The notes under the pieces: model-generated
Told to the model about the DNA's origin: nothing
What the model saw: only the letters and a program-made list of their open reading frames with translations
The model's database searches: none
Shown: positions 18,301-32,600 of the stretch, piece after piece
Position numbering within the stretch: position 1 is the stretch's first letter
Layout: each line of letters opens with the position of its first letter
Made by a program: the position numbers and the translations under genes
Origin: Isoetes taiwanensis
Taxonomy: Eukaryota > Streptophyta > Lycopodiopsida > Isoetales > Isoetaceae
Assembly (NCBI GenBank): GCA_021234155.1
Contig: JAJEKV010000087.1
Span: forward strand, 2,472,974-2,536,973
Direction: 5' to 3'
DNA: 64,000 nucleotides

Positions 18301-20000
18301 TATATTGATGACACAGTTCTTCAAAGGATGGGGGATATAGTGTCAACCCTTGTGACAAGCCATAGGTGTAGTGACAATTTTATGTCGACTGCCACTATCT
18401 TGACACAAAGTGCTTGTGTTGTGTCAACTTTGTGTCTAGTGCATAGTGTCAAATATGTCGTCCAAGGCAATGACATCCTATTGTCAACTTTTTATCGCAA
18501 TTTAAGTGGGTTATTACAACTACTTTTAAACAATATTATAACTAAGATGTACTAATCTATTCGCTTCCCAAGACTTGTAACAAATTGTATCCAAAATTTT
18601 GTAATGTTCTAAGCCCCGAATTGTGAGGGCAAGCGTCAATTTAAGTGGGTTGTTTCAACAATTTTTAAACAATGAAATACCAGCCGGATCGGCTACAACA
18701 TTTTTTTAACACTTATAGCGAGGATGCCATCAAATTTTGAAGCTGAGTATCTCCATGAAATTATTGTTTGTTATTATTATTCATGCATAAAGATATAGTA
18801 CTACACGAGGATATTACTTGGTATGAAGAATGATTTGATACTTAAGAACTAGTTGGATGAAGGGAATACTAAATGAGTAGCGAGGAAAAAGCGAGGAGGA
18901 GCAAATCTATCACAAAGACATAAGACGTAATGTCATGAACCTACTTGTGAAACAAAGGAAAATCGTGGAGAATCTCTCGCCAAGAAATCTGGAAGAAATA
19001 TGCCAAGATCGGCAAGGGTGTGGATGTTTAAAATACAATCACCGGGTTCGAGTTAGAGTCCATGCCAACAAAGGATTTGCTTCTGAGGAAATTATAGAAA
19101 AGTGGATGGAAGCATGGAGAAAAGAGATGATCACAAAGGGCTTTGTTCTAAAAGGTTGGAGTTTTGCTTTTAAATTAGTGTATGCGTTCATGTCTTGCTT
19201 TGAAATACACCAATTCTTTAGCAATTGTACATTTTGAATTAGGCATTTATTTATGGAATTAGCTGTTGTACAAATACTTTAGCTATTGTATATTATAAAT
19301 TCATTTGTTGTATGAAATCATTTAGTTAGCTTACAAACTCTTTGTTGATGTGCATTTCTAATTCTTTGCAATAATAAAATTATTTAGGCCCGTGTACATT
19401 TTTGATTTCTTGTGACATCCACGAATCTTTGAACAATGCATATGGCTAAATCCTAATAATATCGCGGACATATGCACCTCTCATATAAGCCTTAGAGATA
19501 TCATGGAATAATATCTCTGGGGCATACGGTTGATTCTTGCAAATTCAGCTTTAAATGCTATAATTTTTGTAGCAGCCAGGATGTTCATTTCTTAGAATTT
19601 ATTATTTAGATTTAAATGGGTTGTTTTATGGCATGAAATACGGACTATGTTAATGGGAGAACTTAGCCGGGAATCATCTTTAAAAGTGGGGCAAGAAGGA
19701 GAAAAGAATTATGAACAGTAAGCTTATTTGATCGATGTCCATGGTTTTCGTTGAATGCAAATTAACCATATATTTGTATATTCACGTGTGAGCGTTTGCT
19801 ATATTGATAGTGAATCTGAAAAGAGCGGGTATGATTGTTTCATATATTTTAAAAGCAATTTCATTGGCCTCAAACTTGCGACGTGGGGAAGCTAATTTCT
19901 CCTTTGAACTAATCGGGGAGGCGGGACAATCATGAAGACAAAGCGAACTTGAAGAAAATAAAGATGACTTTGAAAGTTCGCGAGGGATTAAACTTTTTGT
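18301..20000. repeat. Decayed repeat DNA with TGTCA/TGACA words and a 40-bp duplication
   Basis: Between 18340 and 18480 TGTCA or TGACA occurs about ten times. The words CAATTTAAGTGGGTT ... TTTTAAACAAT occur near 18496 and again near 18637, with a third relative near 19612. The plus-strand frame 18935-19237 (100 codons, EEIIEKWMEAWRKEMITKGF) reads like protein but I do not recognise it and see no gene context. Confidence 0.45.
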
Positions 20001-20019
20001 TTGAAGTTAAGGGTCATTG

Positions 20020-20215
20020 GCATTTGATGCCATGGTTCTGTGCCGAATGCAATAGAACCATCATTCACTGGATAGGGGCGTCTATTCATCTCCCATATCA
20101 TTTTCCCTCTATTTATAGGCCATTTTTTTCTCTCTGGCTCTTTCATGGCGTTCTCTTAGTGCTATCTATTTAGGGCTTGTTCATTCGGTCTATCTCACCT
20201 TTATCTCAATCTCCT
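20020..20215 (+). repeat. LTR-promoter-like cassette, copy 1
   Basis: About 190 bases shared with 32415-32600, including GCCATGGTTCT, ATGCAATAGAACCATCATT, CATCTCCCATATCATTTT, a TATA-like CTATTTATAGGCCATTTT and CTATCTATTTAGGGCTTGTT. Similarity stops sharply after TTCATTCGG. A TATA box in a repeated segment followed by T-rich DNA fits an LTR U3/R boundary. Confidence 0.5.
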
Positions 20216-23200
20216 ACGGTATGTTTGTTTTGTGGTAGCTAGTTTTGTTCTTTATGTGGGGAAATAGGAACTTTGCCTCACGGTGTTGTGAAGTGGATTT
20301 TTTCACAGCAGCGGCTTTTAAAAAGCTGTGAAGCTTCTCCGGCTTTGTTTGTTCCCTTGCTTCTCTTTTATCTCCTTAGATTACGTATCCTTAGATTACG
20401 TGATTTATTATTTTGCTTGCTGGATGCGTTCCTGTTGGCATCCGTGCTTTGCTGAAAATTTGGTTCCGCCATTATTTTGAAGAATGGTTTAGAATTCTTG
20501 GTTGTGGGGCTGATTTGCCTTCAATCTCGAATTTCATTACGCTCTTCTTTTATTCCGGCCTTTTCTTTAGTTTTCCCTTATTGTCCTATTCGCCACGGCT
20601 GCACGGTGAAATGCGTTGCACGGAAGCTTCTTAGATTTTCAACCAAAGGGAGATCACCGCACAAGCCTACTCCTTCTCCGATAATTACCCTTCAATTCTA
20701 TCATGCATTTCCACGCGACTCTGAGGTTTTGGCCGGTTCAAACTCCTCACATTTGCCTTTGTGAGGATTACTCTAAACCCGAGTTTCATAAGGACTTCGG
20801 CGTTGCTTGCCGGACGATCTCTGCTAAAAAGCGGCTGGCTTCTCCAGCGGCTTCTTTCTATCGAGAAGCGGGTATCCTGAAGCTTTCTACCATCAAAATT
20901 CTGCTTGAAATACGGCTATTCGCGGATGTGAAAGCCATATGGAAGAGTCGGATCTGCGGATTTCTCTGAGAGGTTTTATCACGCCTTGGTTGGGTCAGAT
21001 TGTTCACAGTCAGTTTTCTCATGGCCGCAGCTCCCTCCCCTCACGTCAATTTGATTCTCACCGTTAGAAGCGATACTTGGATTTGCCTTTTTCGTCTCCG
21101 CGGTTTTTCGCCGGGTTACGGTTCTTAGGGATTCCAGGATGATAAAGCGCCCGTTCGAATTAACTTACCTCAAAGCATTCTCAAGATTCTTAAGCTGCTT
21201 TAGCCAGAAACTTGCTCACCGAATCGTTCTTTATGCAGCGTAGGCTGTCATGAAATTTGGAAAGGAGTGCTTGTTCTACGGGCCGTCTTTAGAATTTGAA
21301 GTCCATGCAACCAATTGCTCTCGATTTAGACTCATGGAAGGTCACAGAGGTTTTTTCAAGATCTTTTTTCTCCATTTCTTTGTTAATCTTTTGAGGTTTC
21401 TTTAGTTACGGGGCTGAGGTGCTTTTGTTGAGTAAAATGACTACGATTCGTTTGAGTAATTATGTTGATGGATTACGCTCATTATTGCATCTCTTGTCTC
21501 TTTAGAGTTGGCATCTCGATGATTCGATGGTTTGCTGGAGTCTTTGGTTTTGTATTACTTAAATTGTTTTATGCATGCGAGGAACGTCTCAAAATTTGGA
21601 GATAGAAACGTATACTGAGAACATCTCAAAATTTTGCATGAAGTGGCTTTCAGGTTGCATGTATGGCTGAACCCCCATATGGCTCAATGCCATGTCTGCG
21701 GTTTGTGATTCATTATTGGTCCGAGGGTATTCATGTCGGCGGAGTGGATTGGCTTTTTCGTTCTTTGAATTAAAATTAATACGTGGTAAGACCAAATCAA
21801 AGGATAAGATTAACTTATTTCCATAAAATGAGAGGGTAGAAACTGGAGTTTGAGTTAGTGCTTTCGGGGTTATTCTGCCTTTAGGATCAAAGTTGAGTCC
21901 ATAACTTTTGTTTGTGGTTACCCATTTTTCAGCATTAGCTAATATAGTTTCATGTATCGCGATTGCTTTTGGGTTGCCCTAGAGGGGGCAAGCCCTTGTT
22001 ATGTGTTTACCTTCTACTTATGCCATTATTTTACTTTTAATGCTTCTCATATCGGTTTTATTTGCTTAAAGTTATTTTGATTAATAATTTGGTTGTATGC
22101 GATTGTATTTGATTAGTTATTTTTCGATTATCTTGTGACTCTTGAGAGCAGCTTTCGGAAGAGTCATGGGGACCTAACTTTATGAAGCGTTATAGTTGAG
22201 CGATTTATTGCATTTAAGTGAGGTATCATGGTATTTGTGCATTATTTGCATTTCCAGCAATCTTATGGTGGCATATGGCATGTTGAGCTTCGTTCTTTCG
22301 AGTTCTATGTCATTTGGTACTCGTTATTGTTCCATGTTTCTAGTTCTACATGTTGCTTGTTTCTTAGGAGCCTCGAGGTCTGTCTCGTAATAACTATAAC
22401 TTCTTGTTGTGACAAATTGCCATTAGATGCTATGATTGGCATACATATTATCTGATGGTTGATAAGCATATGACATCTTACCCACCGAATATTATGTTGT
22501 CGTTATATTATTGACCTTATTTTGCGGGCTATGGTGTCCATATTTATTTTGCTATTTTGGTTTGACATTTGGTTAAGTTTCTAGGTGTTTTGTTTTCGTT
22601 TTGGTTTTCCTAATGCTTGCACTATTTCATAATAAATGGATTTGCTTCTTTCTTGTACATTATCTCGACTTTTCTGGTTCTTTATTCATAATTTACTCCA
22701 TGGCTTGAGGATCTTCATTAAGCCTTTGGTGGGGTTACTTAACTTTATTATCTTTGGTCATGAGTTTCTCGGCTTACTTGTTCCATTATGTTGTGATGAA
22801 TTTATTTTAAGAGGACATGCATTTGTTTTAGCTACATCAAGTATCTCATCGAGCATTGGTCCACACCTAGGTTTTTCATTATTGTATTGTTCATTTCCAT
22901 TCTTAGAGCCTTTGTTGTGCCAATCATCACACATGTTAGACTCATTGTTGTTTTCATGTGCTTGGTAGATCTCTATTAACTAATACATTTTGCCATTCTA
23001 TGTTTTTCCGTTGCCGTCTTTTTGTTTTAAGGTCGGGTATCTAGAATGGGCTTGGTTTCAGAAAGGAGCCATATATTTTCTTGGTTTCAAATTTGGCACT
23101 ACATTATTATCGATACATCGTGATCGAGGGTCCTTTGGTTCCTCTATGTCCATTGTCCAGTTTACGTGTTCGATTGCTTTGCCTCCACTTCCCTAATATT

Positions 23201-24620
23201 AGCTTACTTTTGTTCCATTGATGCGGTTATTCCTTATATTTGTCATGTTAGTCTTTTTGGTGGACTATTTTATTCTATTTGTTCATAGTCGCATGTGGAC
23301 TATTTGCTTGCTCTATTCGTTCTATCTGCTCTAGTTGCATTTTATATTGCGGTCCCTTTTTGTACCTTAGCATGCTTATGATATTCCACTTGTTTCTTAA
23401 ATTTGTAGACTCGCGGCTGCTTTTTTGTCATGTTATTCTTTTGTTCCTTTAGTTCCATTTATCACGAAATTAGCCTTTTATGCCATGGCTCCGATCCCAC
23501 TCCCTTATTTGATTTAGCGGTTCATCTTTTCAAGCGGCTCCTTGTGCTTACGTTCAAAGAAGTTCAAATTTAGTTCCATTGTTGCTCATAAGTCTCTTTT
23601 GTGGTATAATCCGCGGTGCCTTAGTGCTCATTGGCCTAACATATCCTTTAGATATGTTGGTCTTTCCTAGTTCTATCGTTCCTTTCATTATTGTAGTTGG
23701 GGGCTCACGGTAGCCGATGACATTGGCTCTTGGATGATTTATTATGCGTCATCTCGGTCTTAGTGATTTTTCTTGGTTGTTCCTACCCTTGGTTAATTTC
23801 GTTAGATCATTCTTGAGTGAAATGCACTCTTTGCGGGTTTACCATTTCTTTCTCTTTCAGATTTCTGGAGTTGTCTCTATTCTTCTACTATATAGTTGAT
23901 GTCATGTAGGTAGGGTACTAATGCATGACTTTCATTGCCTTACGATAGAGTTTGATAGGAAGTCACCGGGGTTATACTTTATATTTGCTATCAATGTTGG
24001 TATCTCGCGACTTGATTGGTCCTTTGAATTAAAATTTATTTTCCCGAAGGATATGATTCGATTACAATAGCCCCTCAAAGTTGTTCCATAGATTGTCATT
24101 TTCTCTTGCTTTTTTAGGTTCAGCGCATCAATTGCTCTACTCCATGTTGGTTCATTTTTTGTTGCTTCCGAGGGTCTCATTGATCACATTAAACTGCTAT
24201 GTTGTTCTGTTGCTCCTATTCTATTCTATTCTATTAGATTTGATAATTCTTGACGTATTTTTTTTTTTCTCATTTACACTCTGTCATTTGTGACGATTCG
24301 TTTAGTTGTCGTTGTTATGGCTAATTGTGCTATTAGTACTATAGCTTCTGATTCAATCTATCTTTTTCCCGCGTTAAGATTTTTAGTTTGCCTCTTTGAT
24401 CTCTCGTCCCACTTTATGTCTTGTTTCTAGTTTGCATATTGCATTCTTTTGTTCCTTTCTTTTGTCCCTTTTGTGTTTCCTTTGTTTGTTAGTCTTGGTT
24501 TCTCAATTAGTGCTTCTATGGTTCATTTTTAAGGTTTGCCCTAGAGCAAACCCTTGTTTATAATGGGTTTTGGCATATCCTAGGTATATGCTTCTACAGA
24601 GATATCCCTAGGATATCTTT
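20216..24620 (+). mobile_element. T-rich decayed repeat, probably non-coding retrotransposon interior
   Basis: About 4.4 kb dominated by T (TTTGTT, TTCTTT words) on the plus strand with no open frame above ~110 codons. Small features: a 14-bp tandem CCTTAGATTACGT (20382-20410), CCTAGAGGGGGCAAGCCCTT (21979), AACATATC...GATATGTT (about 23638), and GATATCCCTAGGATATC (24601-24617). I find no gag, protease, reverse transcriptase or integrase motif. Confidence 0.35.
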
Positions 24621-27600
24621 GGTATTTGCTCCAAACCTCGTATTATTTCCTGTAAACTCTCCGTCGGTGGTAAATGGATCACTTAGATGTTCCAGCCAGA
24701 AGTTGTGGCGAGGCCAGTTAAGTGAGGCCAGGCTCAATCCGTGCAGCTGCTTGTTGAGAAACAATATGAGGCCATGCTCAGCTGGGAGGCAGCTTCAAGC
24801 TCGTGTTTGATAGCCAAAGCAAAACACGCGACTATCGCCGATAATTTAGGGCTAAACTTAGCTGTTGGCGATTTTTAGCACATTTTCAAAATAATTTGAA
24901 AACAAGTAAAATGGAAAAAATTGGGAAAAAATAATAATTTTAGCTTAACTTTTTTAGGAATTGCACCAACCTTGGAATCTTTAGCCAAATGAAAGTAAAG
25001 AGAGAGTGAAATTTTTGTGATACGAAAAGCTAAACCATAGAAACTTTTAGAGATGAATTTGGCCGGTTGGTAACATCATTTCTAATTTATATGAAATATA
25101 GGATTAGTAATTTAGTTTCTAGCATTATGAATTAATTTGAGTCCCTGGAGCTTTGCTAGTTAGCATTATTTTAGAATTTTTCTGAAGAAAATGGCTAAAA
25201 TAAATGGAATATATTGAAGAAAAGTATGGTAATTTGGCTTAATATTTCACATTGGACATACCACCATAGAAATTTTGGGTTGATGTTTGGGTTAGTTTAG
25301 CTCGCCTTCAAAAGTATGAGAGGAAAAATGTTAGTAGAGTTTAGCTAAGCAAATGAGGAAAGTTTTGGGATTAATATCTAGCAAGAACAAAGTCATTACT
25401 AATAAAGAAATATCACGATTAGTAATTTATTCCTGCTGACTATGGCAACCCAACCTCGATTCGTGATTGAACTCAGGGGTTCGCACTTGCATCCGGATCT
25501 TAAATATTTGCTACATCTCTTCATCTCTTCCATCTCTGTAAGTACATTATTTTCTTTCGGCGAGAATCTGAGATGATGAATGTGGGCGCATACATTGAAG
25601 CTGTTTTGCCGCCGATCATCGAACTTATGGTAATTTGGATACCTCCCTATTTTTCCTCGAGGGTGCAACACCTACATCCCTAGGCGTCTTCGCTATTGGA
25701 ACAAGCTTTTGTTGCTTTCCGGTGCTCCCTTCCGGGTTTTGGAGCGTAGCTAGTCTTTCAAGAAGTGCGTACACCATATCCATGGGCCCTCCATCAAAGA
25801 ATCAGAATAACTCCGACCCTAGAGTAAAATAGCGGCCCATCTTGAGGCTGCGGTCTTACATAACCCACCTCTTCACTTGCTCACAAAATACCTAGCATAA
25901 ATTTCAGAGACGGGGAATCTCTTATTCCGCAGTGAAGATTTAAAAGAAGAAGGTAAATGGCGGGCTAACGTCAACCAGACGAGAGAAAACTTATCTGTTG
26001 CACTTGAGGTTCATAGCAGGTTACAATTTGCCTTCCTTCACGGTTAGTTAGGTTGAAGCGGTGTAGTTAGTTAAACAATTAGTCCTTCTGCCAAGGCGGG
26101 TAAGGGCTATTCTTCTATGATCTTGCATAGGCGAAATTTGCCGATGATGGAGCCTCATAAGCTTATTTTGTCTCGGTACCTTGATTTTGGTGGGATAAAG
26201 GAATTATGATTTTTAGATATTAACGAGCCATGTGAATTGGAACATAGGAAACTATTTGGCTAAAAGATTAGTCCATTGAAGGACTGCGGTTGTTCATTAC
26301 AAACCTATTGTTTTTTCATCTACTTGCGTTATTTATGCATTTGGCATGCAATCTCTTAGAGGACACTAAATTTCTTTCTTCCCATCTTTTTAGTTTTAAT
26401 ACAACTAATGGCTTAATTAGATGCTTAGCCCATTTTCGGATTACTACATGTCTACAAGTGTTCACTACATGTCTACAAGTGTTCCGTGGATATTAAAAGA
26501 GTTTGTTAACCTTATTATTACCACCCTTATTTACGTAGGAATTATGCATTTAGCGAATTGAAAGCTACTTTCGGTGGATAAGAATCTGATGCAAGTTTTC
26601 ATTAAAGCGATTATTGCCAAGACAAGACAAACATTACATTTCGCGTATGATTTAATGCCATGTTATATGCATCCAAGTCAAACATGTCAAGTCAAATGAT
26701 ACGCGGATGTTTTCTTCACTTGAGCATTAATAAATACAAAACTAATTCCGACATTTGATTTTGTTGTGCCATTGGTGCTAAGACAACCCTTTGTGTTTCT
26801 TTATTCTTGAGACCGGTGATTGCGGTTCGCGAGGAATGCACATGAACAATCCCACTCTCCACACCTTTAGTTACATGTGTTTTCACTGGGCATTGGGGGC
26901 TTACTTATACAATGGAGTCTATATCCTTGTGAGTATTTCATTTTTAAAAACATAGCGTTAAGCAAATCCACGAAATGCAAAATTTAGGTTGTCTCCTTAA
27001 ACCCAGCAATTTAGCGATGCATTTTATTGTGCGTTTGCTGCCTCCCTTAAATGGCATTTGCATGATGGTTTTGTAGCATGTTTGTTACCAAGCTATGAGA
27101 TGTCTGCTGCAAAGCGGCATTGATATCTTGAGGGAATAGCATGGTGATCCAGTTGCTTAAACAAAGGCTGGTTTGGAAGGGATGTGTTCCTGAATGGCTT
27201 TCTGTTTGATAAACAACCTGGAGCGTCAAATATCTATTTTGTGGAGTTTGGAAGAGCTAGCAATACCATGATATTTGATATCTAACCGGGAACCAGCGGT
27301 CAAATCATAAAAAGGATGTTGGCTTAGCCAGGGCTCAAACTTCAGTTTTTTATCATCATTTGATTAATTTATTGCTCTTGCATTGAAGTTATACTTGTTC
27401 ACTTATGATCCTGCTCTCTTCGCTTCAATAATCTAAATAGGATCCTATGTAATTGCTAAATGATGTCACCGGATCCGGGATGCTTGTTGGAATATTTAAG
27501 GTTTTGTGTTAAAGCGATATATAAACGAGGTCCATTACCGTGGAGCTCCCAAAGTAATTGTTTTTTCCCTTATGTAGCCTGGAAACCTGCTATATTACAT

Positions 27601-29340
27601 GTTTGCCATTGCTTTTAGTCGGCATACATTTCTCTAATTGGTTTTCGTTAATTACGTTAGCGAGGTTTAGCACCATTAAATTTGGCTTATCTATTAAAAC
27701 CCATTACGTGATCTAGCAATACCAAAAATCATGATATCATGGAAGATGGTCACATTAAAGATGACAACAAGGCTCAAATTCAAGTTTTGATCATGATTTG
27801 ATTAATTTGTGATCTTGCCATGAAGTTATACTTTTGAACGCCGGATTTTAGCTTTGTTTTGCTTTAAATAAGTAGATGGAATGCAAGTGTTACAGTGACA
27901 AAGTTGGATCGAGGTTAAGTCCACACGAGGTTAAGATCCACCGCGGGACCATAAAGAAGTATGGCCACAACCAAAGGGCAGTGAGAAAGCGGTGATTAAC
28001 TTCATACCAACCTATGAACTTCGGACCAATCAGGAGCTCCCACTAAAGAGCTATACACCAAAGAAGGCGACCATGTGATCTGGGGATTTCTCCTTCGAGA
28101 TCCATATGGCGTAAATTGCTTATATAGCTAATTCTCCCTTCACCTTTTCCCCCAAGACGCTACTAAAGGTGAAAACTGGCATATAAAGAGCATACACATT
28201 ATAAAACCTCTTCCCCTCTTTAGGCATGGGTTGCACCCAAAGAGCCCTCCTGAGGGCACGCTTCACGTCATCCACGGTTTAGCCCGGTCAGTAACACCAA
28301 GTTAAGCTGCTAGTAGGTGGTCACGGTAACTTGTATTACATGTTAAGCCATTGGTTTTGGTTGAAATGCGTTTCGGTATAAGTTGGAAGTTATATTACAT
28401 GTTTGCCATGAAAGCATGAACAATGTTGTTGCTTTTGTTGGATACATAGTTAATTAAGAAAATGGTTGAGTATATCCTTACGAATCAAAACAGATTTAAA
28501 TAAAAGAATGCTTTTACATGGACAAAGTAATGTTATGGTGGTGCCTCAAAACTAGATTTTGCTCTCCCTCCTGCATTTCTACCATTGCTTCTCTTGGCGC
28601 AACCCGCCAGCATTTTCTCTCTTCAATACTTCTAATTTATGCTTTATTCTGCATTATCATTTATGTTTTAAACGTGTGAGTTTGCAGGGACTTTATTCAC
28701 CTTTTAAGCCTTTACCTCCCCATCTAAACATAGAGACAACGATTTATTGGAGGTAGCGCATTTGAAATAAATAGCAAAGGGTACATTATGCGCTGACTTT
28801 TGGAAAGGTGTTGTAACCTGAAAATAAATTTGCTGCTATACATCTGGCGGAAAACTTTGCATCTATTTTCTATGGAATTGTATTTTTAGAGCCTCCACAA
28901 GCCACATGTTGAAATATGCATTTTTCACGAGCCCTTGGTTAACTTATTACTAGAAACCATCTGTTGCATAATGGATCAGTGTTAGTGATTAAAAATAAAA
29001 TGCTCTAATGGTAACAAGCGTCATCACCTAGTCTTTTATAAAATTGTGGACCGCCATGAGGCAATGGGTCTTCAGAAAGATAAGGAATCTTGAAAGTTAA
29101 TATTGATTGGAATATCAAAATTCTAAAAATCTGCGTCTAGTGATCTGCGTTACGGATTCTCGAACTGGTTAACTGCTTACCCTTTGTTGTTGGGCATTTT
29201 GCTTGCTAGTTCTTTGCCCATCATTCTTATTATTCATTTCTCATCATAGATGGATCTTTTTAAGTTTGAGGATCCAGCTTTACTTCAAATGGCAATATTA
29301 GGGTTCAAACCTTGGCAATGAGGCTCATATGGTTTGTTGG
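24621..29340. repeat. Decayed repeat DNA without a gene
   Basis: 24660-24800 has many CAG/CTG and a GGCCAG/AGGCCA run and looks different from its flanks. 24850-25420 is A-rich. A pair of diverged ~180-bp direct copies lies at 27258-27440 and 27710-27880 (shared CTAGCAATACCA, TGATTTGATTAATTT, TGAAGTTATACTT). TATATTACATGTTTGCCAT recurs near 27590 and 28390. No supported coding region. Confidence 0.45.
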
Positions 29341-30045
29341 AGTTGTATAGTTAATTTATGATAGGAAATATATGTTTGTCTTTAATGTAAAAATGGTAAC
29401 CATTCATTAATATAAAAAAATTAATAGAAAAGACATTGAACGTCAAAAATGTCTTAAAACGACGGTACCAAAATATAACATAATATAACGAGCTTGCAAC
29501 ATAAAATCCAGCAAAATCAGCGTGTGCGGGACATTTACGCCGGCGTTGTGGGCGTTTTCGAAACATGTTGCCGCGTTAAGTCGTAAAAAAGCGACATCAT
29601 GTTCCAGCGTGAAACCTTGAGATAACAGCATTAGCACCAATGTAAAAGGACCTTTCACGGCGTCTTAAGAAGTTGCAAACCACGACGCACCTTCATTAAG
29701 TAAATAGCGTTTTATAAGTGTGAGAACAGGTATGACAACATGATACAGAAGCCCAGTGGGCGTCGCAAATGATGTTTTCTTAGCGGCGTGGCGGCGTCAT
29801 GTGGCGTGACGAATCCTGAAGCGTCATTTACAGCGTCCATACAGCATCTTGATACATTTATAGCGGCGTCCACAACTGCTTATTGGTAGGCATGTGCCTC
29901 ATCCTCGATTATGCATGCTATAGTTTGTCAATCCTCGCATGTTCATTGTCTTTGAAGGTAATACAATACAAGTAACACCAAAGGGGCTATAGAAAGAGGG
30001 ATAATTTACGATGGTGCTCTTGAATAAACAATTTGAATGGCTGAT
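29341..30045. repeat. AT-rich DNA with a cluster of GCGTC words
   Basis: Between 29650 and 29872 GCGTC (or GACGC) occurs about eight times, often as GGCGTC, at irregular spacing of 15-60 bases. The overlapping minus-strand frames (29351-29658) are hydrophobic and unrecognised. Confidence 0.45.
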
Positions 30046-30050
30046 TTTAC

Positions 30051-30270
30051 AACATAATGATTTTTATTTTGAATGGCATATGCCTAACACGGGGGTTAGT
30101 TTGTTGTAGTACTTACACATTTATAGAACATAATGATTTTTATTTTAGGGGCCATTTATTACCTAAAAGAAGACTAGTTTATTTCACGAAATTACTTACA
30201 CATTTATAGAACATAATGATTTTATTTTAGAGATGACATGCCTAACAAAACACTAGTTTATTTCTAGAAG
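30051..30270. repeat. Three tandem copies of an ~80-bp unit
   Basis: ACATAATGATTTTTATTTT starts units at about 30051, 30128 and 30210 (the last lacks one T). Each is followed by variants of ATGCCTAACA, CTAGTTTATTTC and TTACACATTTATAGA. Confidence 0.8.
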
Positions 30271-32414
30271 TGTTATGCCAAAGAATAGGTCAACTTTAAG
30301 ACTAAGTAGGGCCCTACCATGCTTTTTATTGTGTGTGTACGTGAGAGAGGGAGGGAGAGCTTTATTTAGCTATGGAGAGGAAGGGGTTGTAGTATGTGCA
30401 TTGCATACATCTTGCATTTATTGGGTTTTACTTTTCTTGCGAGGTTGGAGTTAGGCTAGCCATCAGTAAACTTTCATTCCTCACATTCTCTGCTCTAATG
30501 GGCTTATCAGCATGCTATTTGCAATACTTCTTCAATCGCAGGAGGCATCAAATATTTCTTGAGACCAATTCCCATAAAGTCATCATATCCAGTATTCTAT
30601 TGTCTAAATTGCTTAATTTGAATTGGTTATGAAAACATGACTTTGAACTATGATATAAGCCACTTCACCCTCAGATCATGGAGGGGGCAACCCTCCGTCT
30701 TAACTACCTTTGTTTGTTTTACTTACTTATTTTCTTCTTTATGTTCTTTTTTGGGGTCATTTTTACGTTTTACCTCTTTTGCTCCATCCAGTTCTTTTAG
30801 TTTTGTCTCCTTTGCTTATTCTTTAACCTCTTAGCGATCGCGCTTGGTTCATTTCTCTATCCATTTGCTTGATTCCTTTCATTGTCCCTTTCCTTTTAGT
30901 TTATTACTTACTCTTAGTACATCTTGGTTCTTTGCTCACTTTATTTGTCTGTTTGGCCTATAGTCAGATTTGGTTACTTTGTTCCTATTTATCCCATTGA
31001 TTTGCATTGTGCCTCTCATCTCCCTCGATTCATTTTTGCTTCATTTTGCTCCACATATTCCGGCCCGTTCCTTTTTGCCCATTAATTTCAAGTTAGCTTT
31101 TGCCTTCCTTCTTTTTCTTTCGACTTTCTCTTGAGCTTTACATTCGGGGGCTGGTGCAAGATCCTTTTTCCATTTCTCTTGTTCCTTGGCTTATCAATCT
31201 TTGGACAAGGTTGTTTCTATTGTTGTGTCCGGGCTAGCGGCGGCTTGTCTTTTTGGCCCCTCATTGCTTTGAAACTTTATTTCTCTTGTTTCCCCGGAGA
31301 TTTTAGGTGATGCAACCCTTTCCATGTTTCTTCCATTTTGTTCTAATGTGTACCACAGGTCCCCATGTTTATTTGGCTCTTCCTACTCCACTGGACCCTT
31401 CTTGGCGTTTCGTTTCCTTTGTCCTTCCCAAAGTGTTCCCATCTTTCCTTCTCCACTTTTAGGGGGTTATCAAAGTCTCCTTTGGGTTCTTCGGTCCTTG
31501 TCTTCCCATTGAGTCCCTTATGCTCTTTTTTCTCTTGCATATCGCTTTCTATTATGAAGGACTGTCGTAGCTTCTTTTGTGGGTTTATTCGCTCCATTTA
31601 GCATATGCTTCATACGCGGTAGCTCCGTTAGATATCTTTTCAGCGGTTTGGGTGGTAGAAATTTTTTGCATAGTGATCCGTCAGGTTTGGCATCATGGTA
31701 TATGCATGTATCATGGTGTGGCTTTGTCGTCTTTTTCCTTGAGAACTTTTTACCTCTTTAAGTTCTTTTGATTTCACTCTTCTTAGGTTCCTTTTTTGCT
31801 TTCATTATTTTCTTGATTCTTATTACGTTATATACGTAGATTTAACTTCTTGAGCGCCATTTGGTTTTCTTCCTTTGTTATCACAGTTTATACGTTTCCT
31901 TTTTGTCCTTTCCTTTTTGGTTGTTGATTCTAAACCTCTTCAGCCGGTTTTAGTTTAATACGTTCTTTATTTGTCTTGTCTCCTTCGTTTGTAGTAATCT
32001 CTCCTCTTGGCTCGCCTTGATTCCATCTCAGGTTTTCCTTTGGCATCACGTTCGTTTCTTTGACCAGAAAGCCTTAGCCCGGCGTTCCTTCTTTGGTATC
32101 CCCTTGCTATTTGTTCTAATCACATCCTATCTTGCCCTCCCTAGCCTCTCTTAGTTTTTCATGTTTTACCCTCTAATTGTGTCTTCGGCTTCCTTCACTT
32201 CCTATTTTTCCACTACTTTCTTTTACTGCTTTCTTCCCTTTTACATTATTCCTCTAACGGAGTTAAGTCTACCTTCTCTTGGTGGTTGTTTTATACCTTT
32301 CTCCCATATCATTTTTTTCTATTCATTAACCTCTTCTGTGTTTTACTCTAGGTTTTTATCAAAGGTAGGTTCCTCTTCTTCGGCCGATATAGTGTGTTGT
32401 AGACCCATCCTAGG
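30271..32414 (+). mobile_element. T-rich decayed repeat, second tract
   Basis: From about 30660 the plus strand is again strongly T/C-rich, with words like those at 20.2-24.6 kb and CATGGAGGGGGCAACCCTCC near 30677 (compare 21979). Ends at an LTR-promoter-like cassette. No conserved protein motif found; the short hydrophobic frames follow from the composition. Confidence 0.35.
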
Positions 32415-32600
32415 AATGCCATGGTTCTATTCTTGAGATGCAATAGAACCATCATTATGGATAGAGGCATCTAATCATCTCCCATATCATTTTCAACTAT
32501 TTATAGGCCATTTTCCTCTCGGCTCTTTCATCGTTCTCTTGAGCTGCTATCTATTTAGGGCTTGTTCATTCGGTTTCCCACCTCACCCTCCACGTAGCGC
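32415..32600 (+). repeat. LTR-promoter-like cassette, copy 2
   Basis: Direct copy of 20020-20215, about 80 percent identical by eye, with the same TATA-like CTATTTATAGGCCATTTT. CGGCCGATATAGTGTGTTG just upstream (32382) recurs as CGGCCCGATATAGTGTGTTT at 33301, about 920 bases on, which could mark the two edges of one LTR-sized segment. Confidence 0.5.

Noticed and set aside
20020-32600. One intact 12.4-kb LTR retrotransposon
   Set aside because: Only ~190 bases are shared, with no gag-pol motif, primer-binding site or polypurine tract that I can point to.
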